From contig JADGQK010000019.1 of the NCBI GenBank assembly GCA_017881915.1, positions 1-39,550 of the forward strand: DNA of 39,550 nucleotides, read 5' to 3'. Positions 8,644-16,468 of the stretch are shown piece after piece. This DNA is from Chloroflexota bacterium (GTDB taxonomy: Bacteria > Chloroflexota > Limnocylindria > Limnocylindrales > CSP1-4). The first letter of the stretch is position 1. Each line of letters opens with the position of its first letter. The translations under genes were made by a program, and so were the position numbers. Below the pieces are notes generated by a model. That model was not told the origin of the DNA, searched no databases, and was given only the letters and a program-made list of their open reading frames with translations.

Positions 8644-9906
8644 GTGCGCCAACCCGATTACACCCGCCGCGTCGCCGTCACCGGACTCGGCGTGATCAGC
8701 CCCGTCGGCAACGACAAGGCGACGGCCTGGGATGCCCTGGTCAACGGCCGGAGCGGCCTGGCCGAGATCACCTACTTCGACGTGAGTCGCTACGAGGCCA
8801 AGGCCGCCGGCGAGGTCAAGAACTTCAACCCCCTCGACTGGCTGGACGCCAAGCAGGTCCGCCGGACCGAATCGAGCTCCCAGTTCGGGGTGGCCGCGGC
8901 CAAGCAGGCGGTCGCCGATTCGGGCTTCGAGATCAACGACGAGAACCGGACCGAGGTCGGTGTCGTCTTTGGCTGCGGCGCTGGCGGGCAGCAGCTGATG
9001 ATCGACAACCACCACCTGCTCGAGCGCAAGGGGCCCCGCTTCGTCACCCCGACCTTCATCGCCTACGGGCTGGTCGACTCCGCCTCCGGGCTGATCGCGA
9101 TCGAGACCGGCGCGATCGGCCACAACGTGTGCATCGCGTCGGCGTGCGCTACCGGGACACACAACGTGGCCGAGGGCGCCGAGGCGATCCGCCGAGGCGA
9201 TTGCATCGCCGTCATCAGCGGGTCGACCGAGTCGCCGCTGCTCGAGGTTGCCCACGCCGGCTTCGGCAACATGCGCGGGCTGGGGATGCCCCGGCCGGGC
9301 GAGCCAATCACAACCGTATCGCGCCCGTTCGACAAGACCCGCGATGGCTTCGTGCTGGGCGAGGGCGCCGGTTCGCTCTTCCTTGAGGACCTTGAGCTGG
9401 CCAAGGCGCGCGGTGCCCACATCTATGCCGAGGTCGTGGGCTACGGCTCGGCGGCCGACGGCTGGGACATGATCCAGCCGGTCGCCCACGGCAGCGGCTC
9501 CGCCCGGGCGATGAAGATGGCCCTCGACCGGCGGGGCGTCCCGGCCGACGAGGTCGACCTGCTCAACCCGCACGGCACGTCGACACCGATGGGCGATGTT
9601 CGCGAAGCCGAGGCGATCTGGCACGTCTTCGGGGACCATACGCCGAAGATCGCGATCAGCGCGACGAAGTCGTTGACCGGCCACATGATGGGCGCGGCCG
9701 GCTCGTTCGAGGCGTTCGCCACGGTGATGTCGGTGGCCGAGCAGACGATCACGGCGACCCTCAACTACCGCGAACCCGACCCCGAGTGCGACCTGTTCAT
9801 TGCGACCGAGACCCATGATGCCCGGGTCCGCTTCGCCCTTTCGAACAACATCGGCCTGGGCGGCCACAACGGGGCGGTGATCTTCAAGCACTACGACGGG
9901 GACTGA
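8644..9906 (+). CDS. fabF: Beta-ketoacyl-ACP synthase II (first copy)
   Basis: This 420-aa condensing enzyme of the KAS I/II family elongates acyl-ACP with malonyl-ACP. Its catalytic triad is complete: Cys168 in SACATGTHN, His310 in NPHGTSTPMGD and His347 in KSLTGHMMGAAG, with Lys342. The usual Ala before the first histidine is Pro. A GGAGG lies about 11 nt before the GTG start, 33 nt after the fabD stop, so it is probably in the fabD operon. A second, clearly diverged copy follows. Confidence 0.93.
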   Translation: MRQPDYTRRVAVTGLGVISPVGNDKATAWDALVNGRSGLAEITYFDVSRYEAKAAGEVKNFNPLDWLDAKQVRRTESSSQFGVAAAKQAVADSGFEINDENRTEVGVVFGCGAGGQQLMIDNHHLLERKGPRFVTPTFIAYGLVDSASGLIAIETGAIGHNVCIASACATGTHNVAEGAEAIRRGDCIAVISGSTESPLLEVAHAGFGNMRGLGMPRPGEPITTVSRPFDKTRDGFVLGEGAGSLFLEDLELAKARGAHIYAEVVGYGSAADGWDMIQPVAHGSGSARAMKMALDRRGVPADEVDLLNPHGTSTPMGDVREAEAIWHVFGDHTPKIAISATKSLTGHMMGAAGSFEAFATVMSVAEQTITATLNYREPDPECDLFIATETHDARVRFALSNNIGLGGHNGAVIFKHYDGD

Positions 9907-9945
9907 CCGGTCCCGGCGGCGGTCGCTGGGCGAGCGGCCCGGCCC

Positions 9946-9979
9946 TACAATCGTCGCGCCCGACTGTCCGCCCCAGAGG
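9946..9979 (+). promoter_or_regulatory. -10 box and ribosome-binding site of the second fabF
   Basis: TACAAT at 9946-9951 is a near-consensus -10 box between the two ketosynthase genes. AGAGG (9975-9979) lies 6 nt before the GTG start at 9986. The second copy can therefore be transcribed on its own. Confidence 0.5.
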
Positions 9980-9985
9980 TAGCCC

Positions 9986-11257
9986 GTGCCGCCCAGCACT
10001 GACCCCGCCCGACGCGCCGTAATCACCGGGATGGGCTGCGTCATGCCCAACGGCGGCGACTTCCCGACCTACTGGCGCAACCTTGTCGCAGGCGTCTCGG
10101 GCACCCGTCGGATCCAGTCGTTCGACCCGGCGAACTTCGAGGTGAAGATTGCGGCGGAGGTCCTCGACTTCGACCCAACCGTCGCGATGGACGCCAAGAT
10201 GGCTCGCCGGATGAGCCGCTTCATCCACTTCGCGATGGCTGCCGGAAAGGAGGCCGTGGCCTCGTCCGGGATCGACTTCACGGCCATGACCGAAGACCAG
10301 CGCGACCGGGTCGGCGTCGTGATGAACACCGGCGGTGGGGGCATCGAGCAGATCATCGACGGGACTCATGTCGCCGAAACGAAGGGCCCGCGCTTCGTCA
10401 GCCCGTTCGCAGTGCCGGCCCTGTCCGGCTCGATGGGTGCCTGCCTGCTCTCGATGGAGTACCACCTGACCGGGCCGGTGATCACCCAGGTCGCCGCCTG
10501 CGCCACGTCGGTGATCGCCTTCCACGATGCGCTCCGCCTGGTCCGCGAGGGGGAGTGCGATGTCGTGATCACCGGTGGCGCCGAGGCCCCGGTCCTGCCG
10601 ATGGCGATCGCCGCGCTGGGCAACATGGGCGCCCTGAGCAAGCGCAACGACGACGGCGAGCACGCGTCGCGTCCGTTCGATTCGACCCGCGACGGGTTCG
10701 TCCTGGGCGAAGGTGGCGGGGCCGTGATCGTCGAGTCGCTCGAGCATGCCCTCGCCCGCGGAGCTACGCCGCTGGCCGAGATCCTGGGCGGCGCCCTGAC
10801 GGCCGATGCCTTCCACATCAGCGCCCCCGAGCCGACCGGCCGGGGCGCGACCCGGGCGATGACCAACGCCCTCCGCAACGCCGGGGTGACGACCGACGAG
10901 ATCGACTACATCGTGGCCCACGGGACGGCCACGCCGCTCAACGACGTGACCGAGACCCGGGCGATCAAGGCCGCCTTCGGGACCCAGGCGAAGCGGGTCG
11001 CGATCAGCTCGCCGAAGTCGATGATCGGGCATCTCGTGGGTGCCGCCGGGATCGCCAGCGCCCTGGCGGCCATCGGCGCGATCCGCGACCAGGTCATTCC
11101 GCCCACGGCCAACCTCCATAGCCCCGATCCGGAATGCGACCTCGACTACGTGCCTCTGACCGCTCGTCCGGCGAAGATCGATACGGTCATGGTCAATGGC
11201 TTCGGCTTCGGCGGCCAGAATGCGGTGGCCGTCTTCCGGCGCTACACCGGGGCATGA
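9986..11257 (+). CDS. fabF: Beta-ketoacyl-ACP synthase II (second copy)
   Basis: The 423-aa protein is a second full KAS II-type condensing enzyme with an intact triad: Cys172 in AACATSVIAFHDA, His312 in VAHGTATPLND and His349 in KSMIGHLVGAAG, with Lys344. It differs from the upstream copy over most of its length, so the pair is not a recent duplication. Different chain-length or branched-substrate preferences are possible but not shown. The stop overlaps the ATG of the alkyltransferase-like gene (ATGA). Confidence 0.93.
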   Translation: MPPSTDPARRAVITGMGCVMPNGGDFPTYWRNLVAGVSGTRRIQSFDPANFEVKIAAEVLDFDPTVAMDAKMARRMSRFIHFAMAAGKEAVASSGIDFTAMTEDQRDRVGVVMNTGGGGIEQIIDGTHVAETKGPRFVSPFAVPALSGSMGACLLSMEYHLTGPVITQVAACATSVIAFHDALRLVREGECDVVITGGAEAPVLPMAIAALGNMGALSKRNDDGEHASRPFDSTRDGFVLGEGGGAVIVESLEHALARGATPLAEILGGALTADAFHISAPEPTGRGATRAMTNALRNAGVTTDEIDYIVAHGTATPLNDVTETRAIKAAFGTQAKRVAISSPKSMIGHLVGAAGIASALAAIGAIRDQVIPPTANLHSPDPECDLDYVPLTARPAKIDTVMVNGFGFGGQNAVAVFRRYTGA

Positions 11258-11814
11258 TCGGGGTCGCGGTGGTCCCGGCGCCCTGGGGACCGATCCGCCT
11301 GGCTGCCAACGAGGACGCGGTCGTCGCCGTCGACGTGCTGTCCAGCCCAGACTCCTTCGCGGCGGCCTGCCTGCATCGCCTGGGCGAGGTTGCCCATGCC
11401 TCCTCCGACGTCCCGGCCACGGTCCGGCGGCGCCTCGACGAGGCCGGCGAGGCGATCTCCGCGCTGCTCGCCGGTGAGCCGGCGGCCGCCGAGTCAATAC
11501 CCCTGGCGCTGCCCGGCGTGACCGGCTGGGATCGCCTCGTGCTCGCCGCGGTGCGCCGGCTCGCCTGGGGCGAGACGATCGGCTACGGTCGGCTGGCCGA
11601 ACGAATCGGCCGGCGCGGCGCCGCCCGGGCCGTGGGCGGCGCGGTTGGTCGGAACCCGATCGGCCTGTTGATCCCCTGCCACCGGGTGATCGCCGGCGAC
11701 GGGACGCTCGGCGGCTACGGGGGCGGCTGGCTGGGCGAGCGCGAGGCGCTCCTCGAGATCAAGGCAACCCTGCTGGCCCACGAGGGGAACCATCCCGCCC
11801 GGCGCGCGCCGTGA
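11254..11814 (+). CDS. ogt: Methylated-DNA--protein-cysteine methyltransferase (Ogt/MGMT type)
   Basis: The protein removes O6-alkyl groups from guanine by transfer to its own cysteine. The ORF-track start at 11134 lies inside fabF; I use the ATG at 11254, which overlaps the fabF stop and gives 186 aa. The C-terminal DNA-binding/active domain shows WGETIGYGRLAERIG, the recognition helix ARAVGGAVGRNPIGLLIPCHRVI with acceptor Cys142, and GTLGGYGGGWLGEREALLEIK. The N-terminal half is the usual ribonuclease-H-like domain, weakly conserved. It is coupled by a 4-nt overlap to the MFS gene. Confidence 0.93.
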   Translation: MIGVAVVPAPWGPIRLAANEDAVVAVDVLSSPDSFAAACLHRLGEVAHASSDVPATVRRRLDEAGEAISALLAGEPAAAESIPLALPGVTGWDRLVLAAVRRLAWGETIGYGRLAERIGRRGAARAVGGAVGRNPIGLLIPCHRVIAGDGTLGGYGGGWLGEREALLEIKATLLAHEGNHPARRAP

Positions 11815-13493
11815 GCGTCCTCGCCGCCTATCGACGGCTCCTGCACAACCGTCCGCTCGTCCGGCTGCTCGGCGGCGAGTTCGTCTCGTCGATCGGCGAC
11901 TGGCTGTACCTCGTGGCGCTCCTCGTCCTGGTCTACCAGGCAAGCCCGGACCCGGTCCTGCTGGGCGTTGTCGGGGCGGCCCGGGTGCTGCCCTACGTCC
12001 TCCTGTCGATCCCCGCCGGGATCGTCGCCGATCGATTCGACCGGCGCCTGGTCCTGCTCGTGACCGACGTGGCGCGGGGCGTGATCATGCTCGCACTGGC
12101 CGTTCTCCAGGCGACCCATGGACCCCTCGCGGCGATCGTTGGCCTGGCCATGGTGGCCACCTGCTTCTCCACCTTCTTCGGCCCGACGATCGGCTCCTAC
12201 CTGCCCAGCCTGGTCACCGACGAGCGTGAGCTGGGGCCGGCCAACAGCGCCTGGTCGAGCCTCGACAACCTCGCCTTCGTCATCGGCCCGGCGATTGCCG
12301 GACTGCTCATCGCGATCGGTGGGCTGACGGCTGCCTTCCTGCTCAATGCCGCGTCGTTCGGGATCATCGCGATCGTCCTGTGGCGGCTGCCGACGGCCGT
12401 GGCGCGCCCAACCGAGGCTCCGCCGGCGACCGGCGCAGCCGCGCCGATCGAAGTCCGTCCGGAGCCGGCGCGCTTCCCCGTTCGGCCGCTGGCCGGACTG
12501 GCCGTGATCGATGTGGTCTGTGGCTTCGCCATCGGCGGGATCGGCATCCTGACGGTGGTCCTCGCCACCCACCAGCTGAGCGCCGGCGAAGACGGCACGG
12601 GCTACCTCAACGCCGCCATCGGCGTCGGCGGGCTGCTCGGGGCGATCGGATCGGGGCTGGTCGTGGTCCGCGGCCGGCTGTCCCTGCCGCTCATCGCGGG
12701 AGTCGTCGCATTCGCCGTCGGCCTGGTCGGGTTGGGGCTGTCGTCGGCCCTTGGCTCGGGCTTCGTCATGCTGGCGATTGCCTCGGCGGGCAGCCTGCTG
12801 GTGGAGGTGATCAGCACCACGCTGCTGCAGCGGATCGTCCCGCCGGCGGCACGCGGGCGGGCGATTGGTTCGATCCAGACGGTCGGGACCCTGGCCTACG
12901 CTACCGGCGCGTTCCTCCTGCCCGTCCTGGCCGACCGGCTGGGCGTCGCGCCGGTTCTCGGGGGAACGGCCATCCTGGTGGTCGGCGGCGGCCTCCTCGG
13001 AGCGGCCCTCGTCGGTCGGTCCGGTTCAGAGGCCGGCGACCCCGAGTTGGCGGCTGTCGCCCGGCGGGTGGCCGGATTGCCGCTCTTCGCCGGGATTCCT
13101 GCGTTCCGGGTGGCCACGACGCTCGCCCGAGGCGCGACCCTATCGATGCCGGCCGGACAGTCGATCATTCGCCAGGGTGACTCAGCCGACCGCTTCTACG
13201 TGATCCTCGACGGGATGGTCGAAGTCAGCCGCTCCGAGGCGCCGGGCGAGGCGGCCCGTCGGATCCGCAGCCTGGGGCCCGACGACGCGTTCGGTGAGCT
13301 CGGCCTGCTGACCGGGGCAGCTCGCAGCGCAACGGTCACGGCCACCACGCCCGTCCGGCTGCTGGCCCTCGATGCGGCGGTCTTCCTCGAGCTGGTCACG
13401 GCCGGACCGGAGCTCGCGCCACGCCTCCTGGCGCTCCATCGCGGGGCCACGATCGTGCCGGCTGCAAGCGGACCGCCGGCCGCGATCGCCTGA
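11811..13493 (+). CDS. MFS transporter fused to a C-terminal cyclic-nucleotide-binding domain
   Basis: The 560-aa protein has an MFS domain of about 12 transmembrane helices (residues 1-410; GEFVSSIGDWLYLVALLVLV... and SIPAGIVADRFDRRLVLLVTD, the MFS loop motif) followed by a Crp-like cNMP domain (about 420-550). In the cNMP domain the phosphate-binding cassette reads FGELGLLTGAARSATV, with the key Arg present, so nucleotide binding is plausible. This MFS-cNMP architecture is known in high-GC bacteria, but the transported substrate is unknown. The GTG start overlaps the ogt stop (GTGA). It is convergent with the subtilisin gene of the Crp/GAF operon, which is the other cNMP-related locus here. 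Confidence 0.88.
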   Translation: MSVLAAYRRLLHNRPLVRLLGGEFVSSIGDWLYLVALLVLVYQASPDPVLLGVVGAARVLPYVLLSIPAGIVADRFDRRLVLLVTDVARGVIMLALAVLQATHGPLAAIVGLAMVATCFSTFFGPTIGSYLPSLVTDERELGPANSAWSSLDNLAFVIGPAIAGLLIAIGGLTAAFLLNAASFGIIAIVLWRLPTAVARPTEAPPATGAAAPIEVRPEPARFPVRPLAGLAVIDVVCGFAIGGIGILTVVLATHQLSAGEDGTGYLNAAIGVGGLLGAIGSGLVVVRGRLSLPLIAGVVAFAVGLVGLGLSSALGSGFVMLAIASAGSLLVEVISTTLLQRIVPPAARGRAIGSIQTVGTLAYATGAFLLPVLADRLGVAPVLGGTAILVVGGGLLGAALVGRSGSEAGDPELAAVARRVAGLPLFAGIPAFRVATTLARGATLSMPAGQSIIRQGDSADRFYVILDGMVEVSRSEAPGEAARRIRSLGPDDAFGELGLLTGAARSATVTATTPVRLLALDAAVFLELVTAGPELAPRLLALHRGATIVPAASGPPAAIA

Positions 13494-13538
13494 TCCCGGG
13501 GTGTCCCACGGCCGAGGGGACGGGAATCGCGATCAGGC
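13488..13538. terminator. Inverted repeat between convergent genes, possible bidirectional terminator
   Basis: GCCTGATC (13488-13495) and GATCAGGC (13531-13538) form an 8-bp perfect inverted repeat that holds the ends of both convergent genes. Inside it GTCCC and GGGAC can also pair. There is no T-tract, so it is at best a weak or rho-assisted terminator. Confidence 0.35.
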
Positions 13539-14357
13539 CGGGCGGTTCGCGGTCGCGGCCAGGATCGTCTTCACCTCGAACGGCGTGGCCCCCGGATGGC
13601 GGCCCCGGATCAAGGCGGCCAGGCCGGCAATGTGCGGCGCCGCAAAGCTATTGCCGGTTGCCACGACGCGTCCGCCACCTTTCCAGGCAACCTCCACGTC
13701 GACACCGTAGGCCCCGAACTCAACCGGCGGCGCGGGATTGTAGAACCACGTCCACGGGTCTGCGATGTCATGGGCGGCAACCGACACGACCGCCGCGAAG
13801 AGTGACGGGTAGCTGGCGCCCTGGACGTTATTCGCGGCGCTGACCAGCAGGCAGTTCGCGAAGTACGCCCGGTCGGCCAGGTCGTGGAAGATCGGGAACA
13901 TCACCTCGCTGCGCGAGGACAGGCTGAGGTTGACGACGGTCGCGCCCTGGCCGATGGCCCATTCCAGGCCGGCCGCGAAGATCACGCCCTTGCCCCGGTT
14001 GTCGGGACCGAGCACCCGGATCGAGACGAGCTCAGCGGCGGGCGCCAGGGCGTGGATGATCCCGGCGGCCGCCGTGCCATGGCCAACCACGTCGAGCGCC
14101 TCGTCATCGACCCGGACCGTCGGCTCGTCGTCGTTCTCGCCCAGCTCGATTACGACGCTCCGGACGAGCCGGCCACCGACCGCCGGGTGATCACGTTCCA
14201 CGCCCGAATCGATGATCGCCACCGTGACTCCGGCCCCGTCCGCGCCATCAAACAGGGACGCGCGATCGAGCTCGCCGAGTGGCCGCGATCGGACCAGGCC
14301 TGCTCGTCGCTCCTCGACGAACGGCTCGCTCCAGGCCGGCAGGAGTGCCTCGGTCAC
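13533..14357 (-). CDS. Cytosolic subtilisin-like (S8) serine protease
   Basis: The 274-aa protein is a compact S8 peptidase. The triad is complete: Asp50 in VAIIDSGVERDHP, His93 in GHGTAAAGI and Ser237 in GNSFAAPHIAG, with an oxyanion Asn at 176/177 (SAANN). There is no signal peptide and no clear propeptide; only about 40 residues precede the first catalytic strand. It should therefore act inside the cell, like intracellular subtilisins or processing proteases of peptide systems. The GTG start overlaps the stop of the GAF gene (GTGA), so it is the last gene of the Crp-GAF-protease unit. The substrate is unknown; the duplicated-motif peptide upstream is a candidate by context only. Confidence 0.9.
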   Translation of the reverse strand: MTEALLPAWSEPFVEERRAGLVRSRPLGELDRASLFDGADGAGVTVAIIDSGVERDHPAVGGRLVRSVVIELGENDDEPTVRVDDEALDVVGHGTAAAGIIHALAPAAELVSIRVLGPDNRGKGVIFAAGLEWAIGQGATVVNLSLSSRSEVMFPIFHDLADRAYFANCLLVSAANNVQGASYPSLFAAVVSVAAHDIADPWTWFYNPAPPVEFGAYGVDVEVAWKGGGRVVATGNSFAAPHIAGLAALIRGRHPGATPFEVKTILAATANRPA

Positions 14358-15172
14358 CTGGGCCCACGTGCCCGGCCGGACCGCCGACGCTGCTCCGCCC
14401 GGCCCTCCGCCCGGCGAGCCACGACCTCCAGGATCTCGGCCAGCAGCTCAAGCTCGCCCGGATCGGCCTGGCGCAGTCGCGCCACCCGATCGACGATGGT
14501 CCACAGGCGGCCTTCGTCGTCGCCATCGAGATCGGCTGTTGCGAGCCCGACGATCCGTTCGATCGTGGGTCGATCAGCTGGCTCGGCCAGCGACGTCAAG
14601 GCCGCCCGCAGCAGGCTGGCCAGGTCACGCTCGACGCGGGATGCCCGGATCGCGACGGTGGCCTGCCCGGCGAAGACACCGGCCAGCTCGATGTCGCGCA
14701 GGCTGAATGCCACCGACGAGCGCTTGTCGAGGACCTCCAGGATCCCGATCGTGCCACGCTCATCGACAAGCGGCACGGCCACGATCGAGCGCGGGACGTA
14801 GCCGGTCGCCTCGGCCGTGCCTCGCCCGAAGCGGGCATCGCTCTCGACCTCGGACAGGGCCAGCGCCTGCCCGGTCGTGAAGACATAACCGGCGATCCCC
14901 TGGTCCGGGGCAATCGCCAGCCCGATCACGCCCTGGCCCTGCTCGCCCGCCGCAACCTCGAAGACGAGTTGACCGAGGGCCGGGTCGTACAGGGCGATCG
15001 AGGCCGCCTCGGCGTCGAACAGGCGGACGGTGGCTTCGACGATCGAGCGCAGGACGGCTCGCTCGGCACCTTCCTCGAGACGGCGGGCGATCACGCCCCG
15101 CCGGGCGATCGCGCGGAGCAGGTCGAGGGCATCGGCATCGAGCCGGTCGGCTGGCCCGCGGGGTGGGCTCAC
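14354..15172 (-). CDS. GAF-domain protein
   Basis: The 272-aa protein has a GAF sensor domain at about residues 40-190: SIVEATVRLFDAEAASIALYDP..., DQGIAGYVFTTGQALALSEVE..., RSIVAVPLVDERGTIGILEVLDK, FSLRDIELAGVFAGQATVAI. No output domain such as HTH, GGDEF or kinase is seen. The C-terminal ~80 residues are helical and acidic/arginine-rich and end in a basic tail. GAF domains bind small ligands or cyclic nucleotides; the ligand here is unknown. The GTG start is 7 nt after the crp stop, and its stop overlaps the protease start, so it is tightly coupled to both. Confidence 0.85.
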   Translation of the reverse strand: MSPPRGPADRLDADALDLLRAIARRGVIARRLEEGAERAVLRSIVEATVRLFDAEAASIALYDPALGQLVFEVAAGEQGQGVIGLAIAPDQGIAGYVFTTGQALALSEVESDARFGRGTAEATGYVPRSIVAVPLVDERGTIGILEVLDKRSSVAFSLRDIELAGVFAGQATVAIRASRVERDLASLLRAALTSLAEPADRPTIERIVGLATADLDGDDEGRLWTIVDRVARLRQADPGELELLAEILEVVARRAEGRAEQRRRSGRARGPR

Positions 15173-15179
15173 CGCGGAA

Positions 15180-15890
15180 TCATCGATCCGCGCTGCGGGC
15201 GAGCGCGCCGAGGTCGGGGATCAGGAGCTGCTCGCGTTCCACCTGGATCAGGCCGCGGGCCACAAAGTCCTGGAGGAGCCGGTTCACCGTCTGGCGCGTG
15301 CCGCCGATCATCCCGGCGAGATCCGACTGGGTGTACGGCCACTCGAGGACCAGGTTGGTTGTCGCGTCCGGATCCGCCTCACGAGCAATCGCCACGATCC
15401 GGCTGGCCAGCCGCCCGGGCAGGTCAAGGAAGTGCAGCTCTCCAACATGGCTGGTGAGCCGGCGCAGCTCGGCCACGAGGCCCGCGATCAGGGCTCTGCG
15501 GAGGGCCGGGTCGTCTTCCACCAGGTGCTCGAAGGGCTCGCGCCGCAGGACAAGCGCCTGGGTCGGCTCGACGGCGATCGCGGTGGCACTGTGATCGGCA
15601 CCGTCGAGGAGTGCCAGCTCGCCGAAGAATGCGCCCCGGTCGAGGGTGGCGATGATCGCAGCGTCCTCGCCTTCGGGTGAGGGCAGGACCACCTTGACTG
15701 AACCGGACTCGACGATGTACAGGGCGTCGCCCGGGTCGCCCTGGTGGAAGATCGTCTCGTTGCGTCGGTAACGACGGGCGCGTAGCGAGGCACACACCGT
15801 GTCCAGGGTGGCGTCGTCCACCTGCGCGAAAAGCACGCAGCGCCGAAGGGCGCTGCGCGCAAATGCCAGTTCGATTGGCCCGTCCGACAT
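15180..15890 (-). CDS. Crp/Fnr-family transcriptional regulator
   Basis: The 236-aa protein has an N-terminal cNMP-type beta-barrel (residues 18-125), a dimerisation helix and a C-terminal winged helix with the recognition region TQSDLAGMIGGTRQTVNRLLQDF (about 187-209). In the phosphate-binding cassette (GELALLDGADHSATA) the arginine that contacts cAMP phosphate in Crp is replaced by His100, so classical cAMP binding is doubtful. It has no N-terminal cysteine cluster, so it is not an Fnr-type oxygen sensor. The start is supported by AAGAGG 4 nt upstream. It lies 54 nt downstream of the duplicated-motif gene, with a strong hairpin between them. Confidence 0.93.
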   Translation of the reverse strand: MSDGPIELAFARSALRRCVLFAQVDDATLDTVCASLRARRYRRNETIFHQGDPGDALYIVESGSVKVVLPSPEGEDAAIIATLDRGAFFGELALLDGADHSATAIAVEPTQALVLRREPFEHLVEDDPALRRALIAGLVAELRRLTSHVGELHFLDLPGRLASRIVAIAREADPDATTNLVLEWPYTQSDLAGMIGGTRQTVNRLLQDFVARGLIQVEREQLLIPDLGALARSADR

Positions 15891-15908
15891 ATGGCCTCTT
15901 GAGTTCGG

Positions 15909-15933
15909 GGGCCGATCCCCTCGGGATCGGCCC
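15909..15933 (-). promoter_or_regulatory. 11-bp perfect hairpin between the repeat-peptide gene and crp
   Basis: GGGCCGATCCC and its complement are separated by only 3 nt. On the minus-strand transcript it forms just after the stop of the 116-aa gene and just before the crp ribosome-binding site. There is no T-tract, so partial termination, 3'-end protection of the upstream message or control of crp translation are all possible. Confidence 0.6.
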
Positions 15934-15944
15934 TGGAGTGGGCC

Positions 15945-16295
15945 TCAGCCCTTTTGATGGGTCCGCTTGGGATCGTGGTCCAGGCGGTGCTGGCGAGCGT
16001 CGTTCGCCAGCTGGTGCTGGCGGGCGTCGCGCTCGATGTCCGAGTTGCGCGACTTGGCCAGGCGCATCGAGGAGCCGGCGTCGGGCATCCAGTGGCCCTC
16101 GACGTCATCCTCGCCGGTGACGCTGCGCTTGCTGTTCTTGAGCTTCAACTCGTCGGCCCCGCCGCCCTTCAGCGACTCGCCCGGCGCGAAGCTGCGCTTC
16201 ATGCCGTGGCCCTCGACGTCATCCTCGCCGGTGACGCTGCGCTTGCTGTTCTGCAGCTTGTACTCGTCGGGCGTGTTGTGCATCTTGCCTGGCAT
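15945..16295 (-). CDS. Duplicated-motif small polar protein, 116 aa (peptide-precursor-like), unknown function
   Basis: The ORF track starts at 16466, but I start at the ATG at 16295 because AGGAG lies 7 nt upstream. The protein has no hydrophobic segment. It contains two copies (residues about 11-32 and 49-70) of a 22-residue unit whose core NSKRSVTGEDDVEGH is identical in both, followed by GM or WM. A third, different short repeat (DARQHxL) occurs twice near the C-terminus. The two main copies are also identical over 47 bp of DNA. A small polar protein with repeated Thr/Asp/Glu-rich cores next to a regulator and a cytosolic subtilisin recalls multi-core peptide precursors, but no ligase, radical-SAM or cyclase gene is nearby. 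A stress or regulatory protein is an equal alternative. Confidence 0.8.
   Translation of the reverse strand: MPGKMHNTPDEYKLQNSKRSVTGEDDVEGHGMKRSFAPGESLKGGGADELKLKNSKRSVTGEDDVEGHWMPDAGSSMRLAKSRNSDIERDARQHQLANDARQHRLDHDPKRTHQKG
16092..16252 (-). repeat. Two identical 47-bp direct repeats inside the small-protein gene
   Basis: Positions 16092-16138 and 16206-16252 are identical over 47 bp, 114 bp apart start to start (38 codons, in frame). They encode the NSKRSVTGEDDVEGH core. Identity at silent positions suggests recent duplication or gene conversion. Confidence 0.9.
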
Positions 16296-16468
16296 CACTG
16301 GTCTCCTATGTCCCCGCCGGTAGCCCGGAGGTGCCACCGGCCGGTCCGGGGCTGTGGCGCAATCTTGGAGTAGTGACATGGTCGCGTCCAGCGGTTTCGG
16401 CGACCCCACCAGTGTCGTCTTGGCGACAGTGCCCTCGGCGGATTGGACGGGCGTCAGCGGGCCCACGG

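Noticed and set aside
15945-16295. Firm call of a graspetide-type RiPP precursor
   Set aside because: Thr/Asp/Glu-rich repeated cores fit loosely, but no ATP-grasp ligase or other maturase is in the window.
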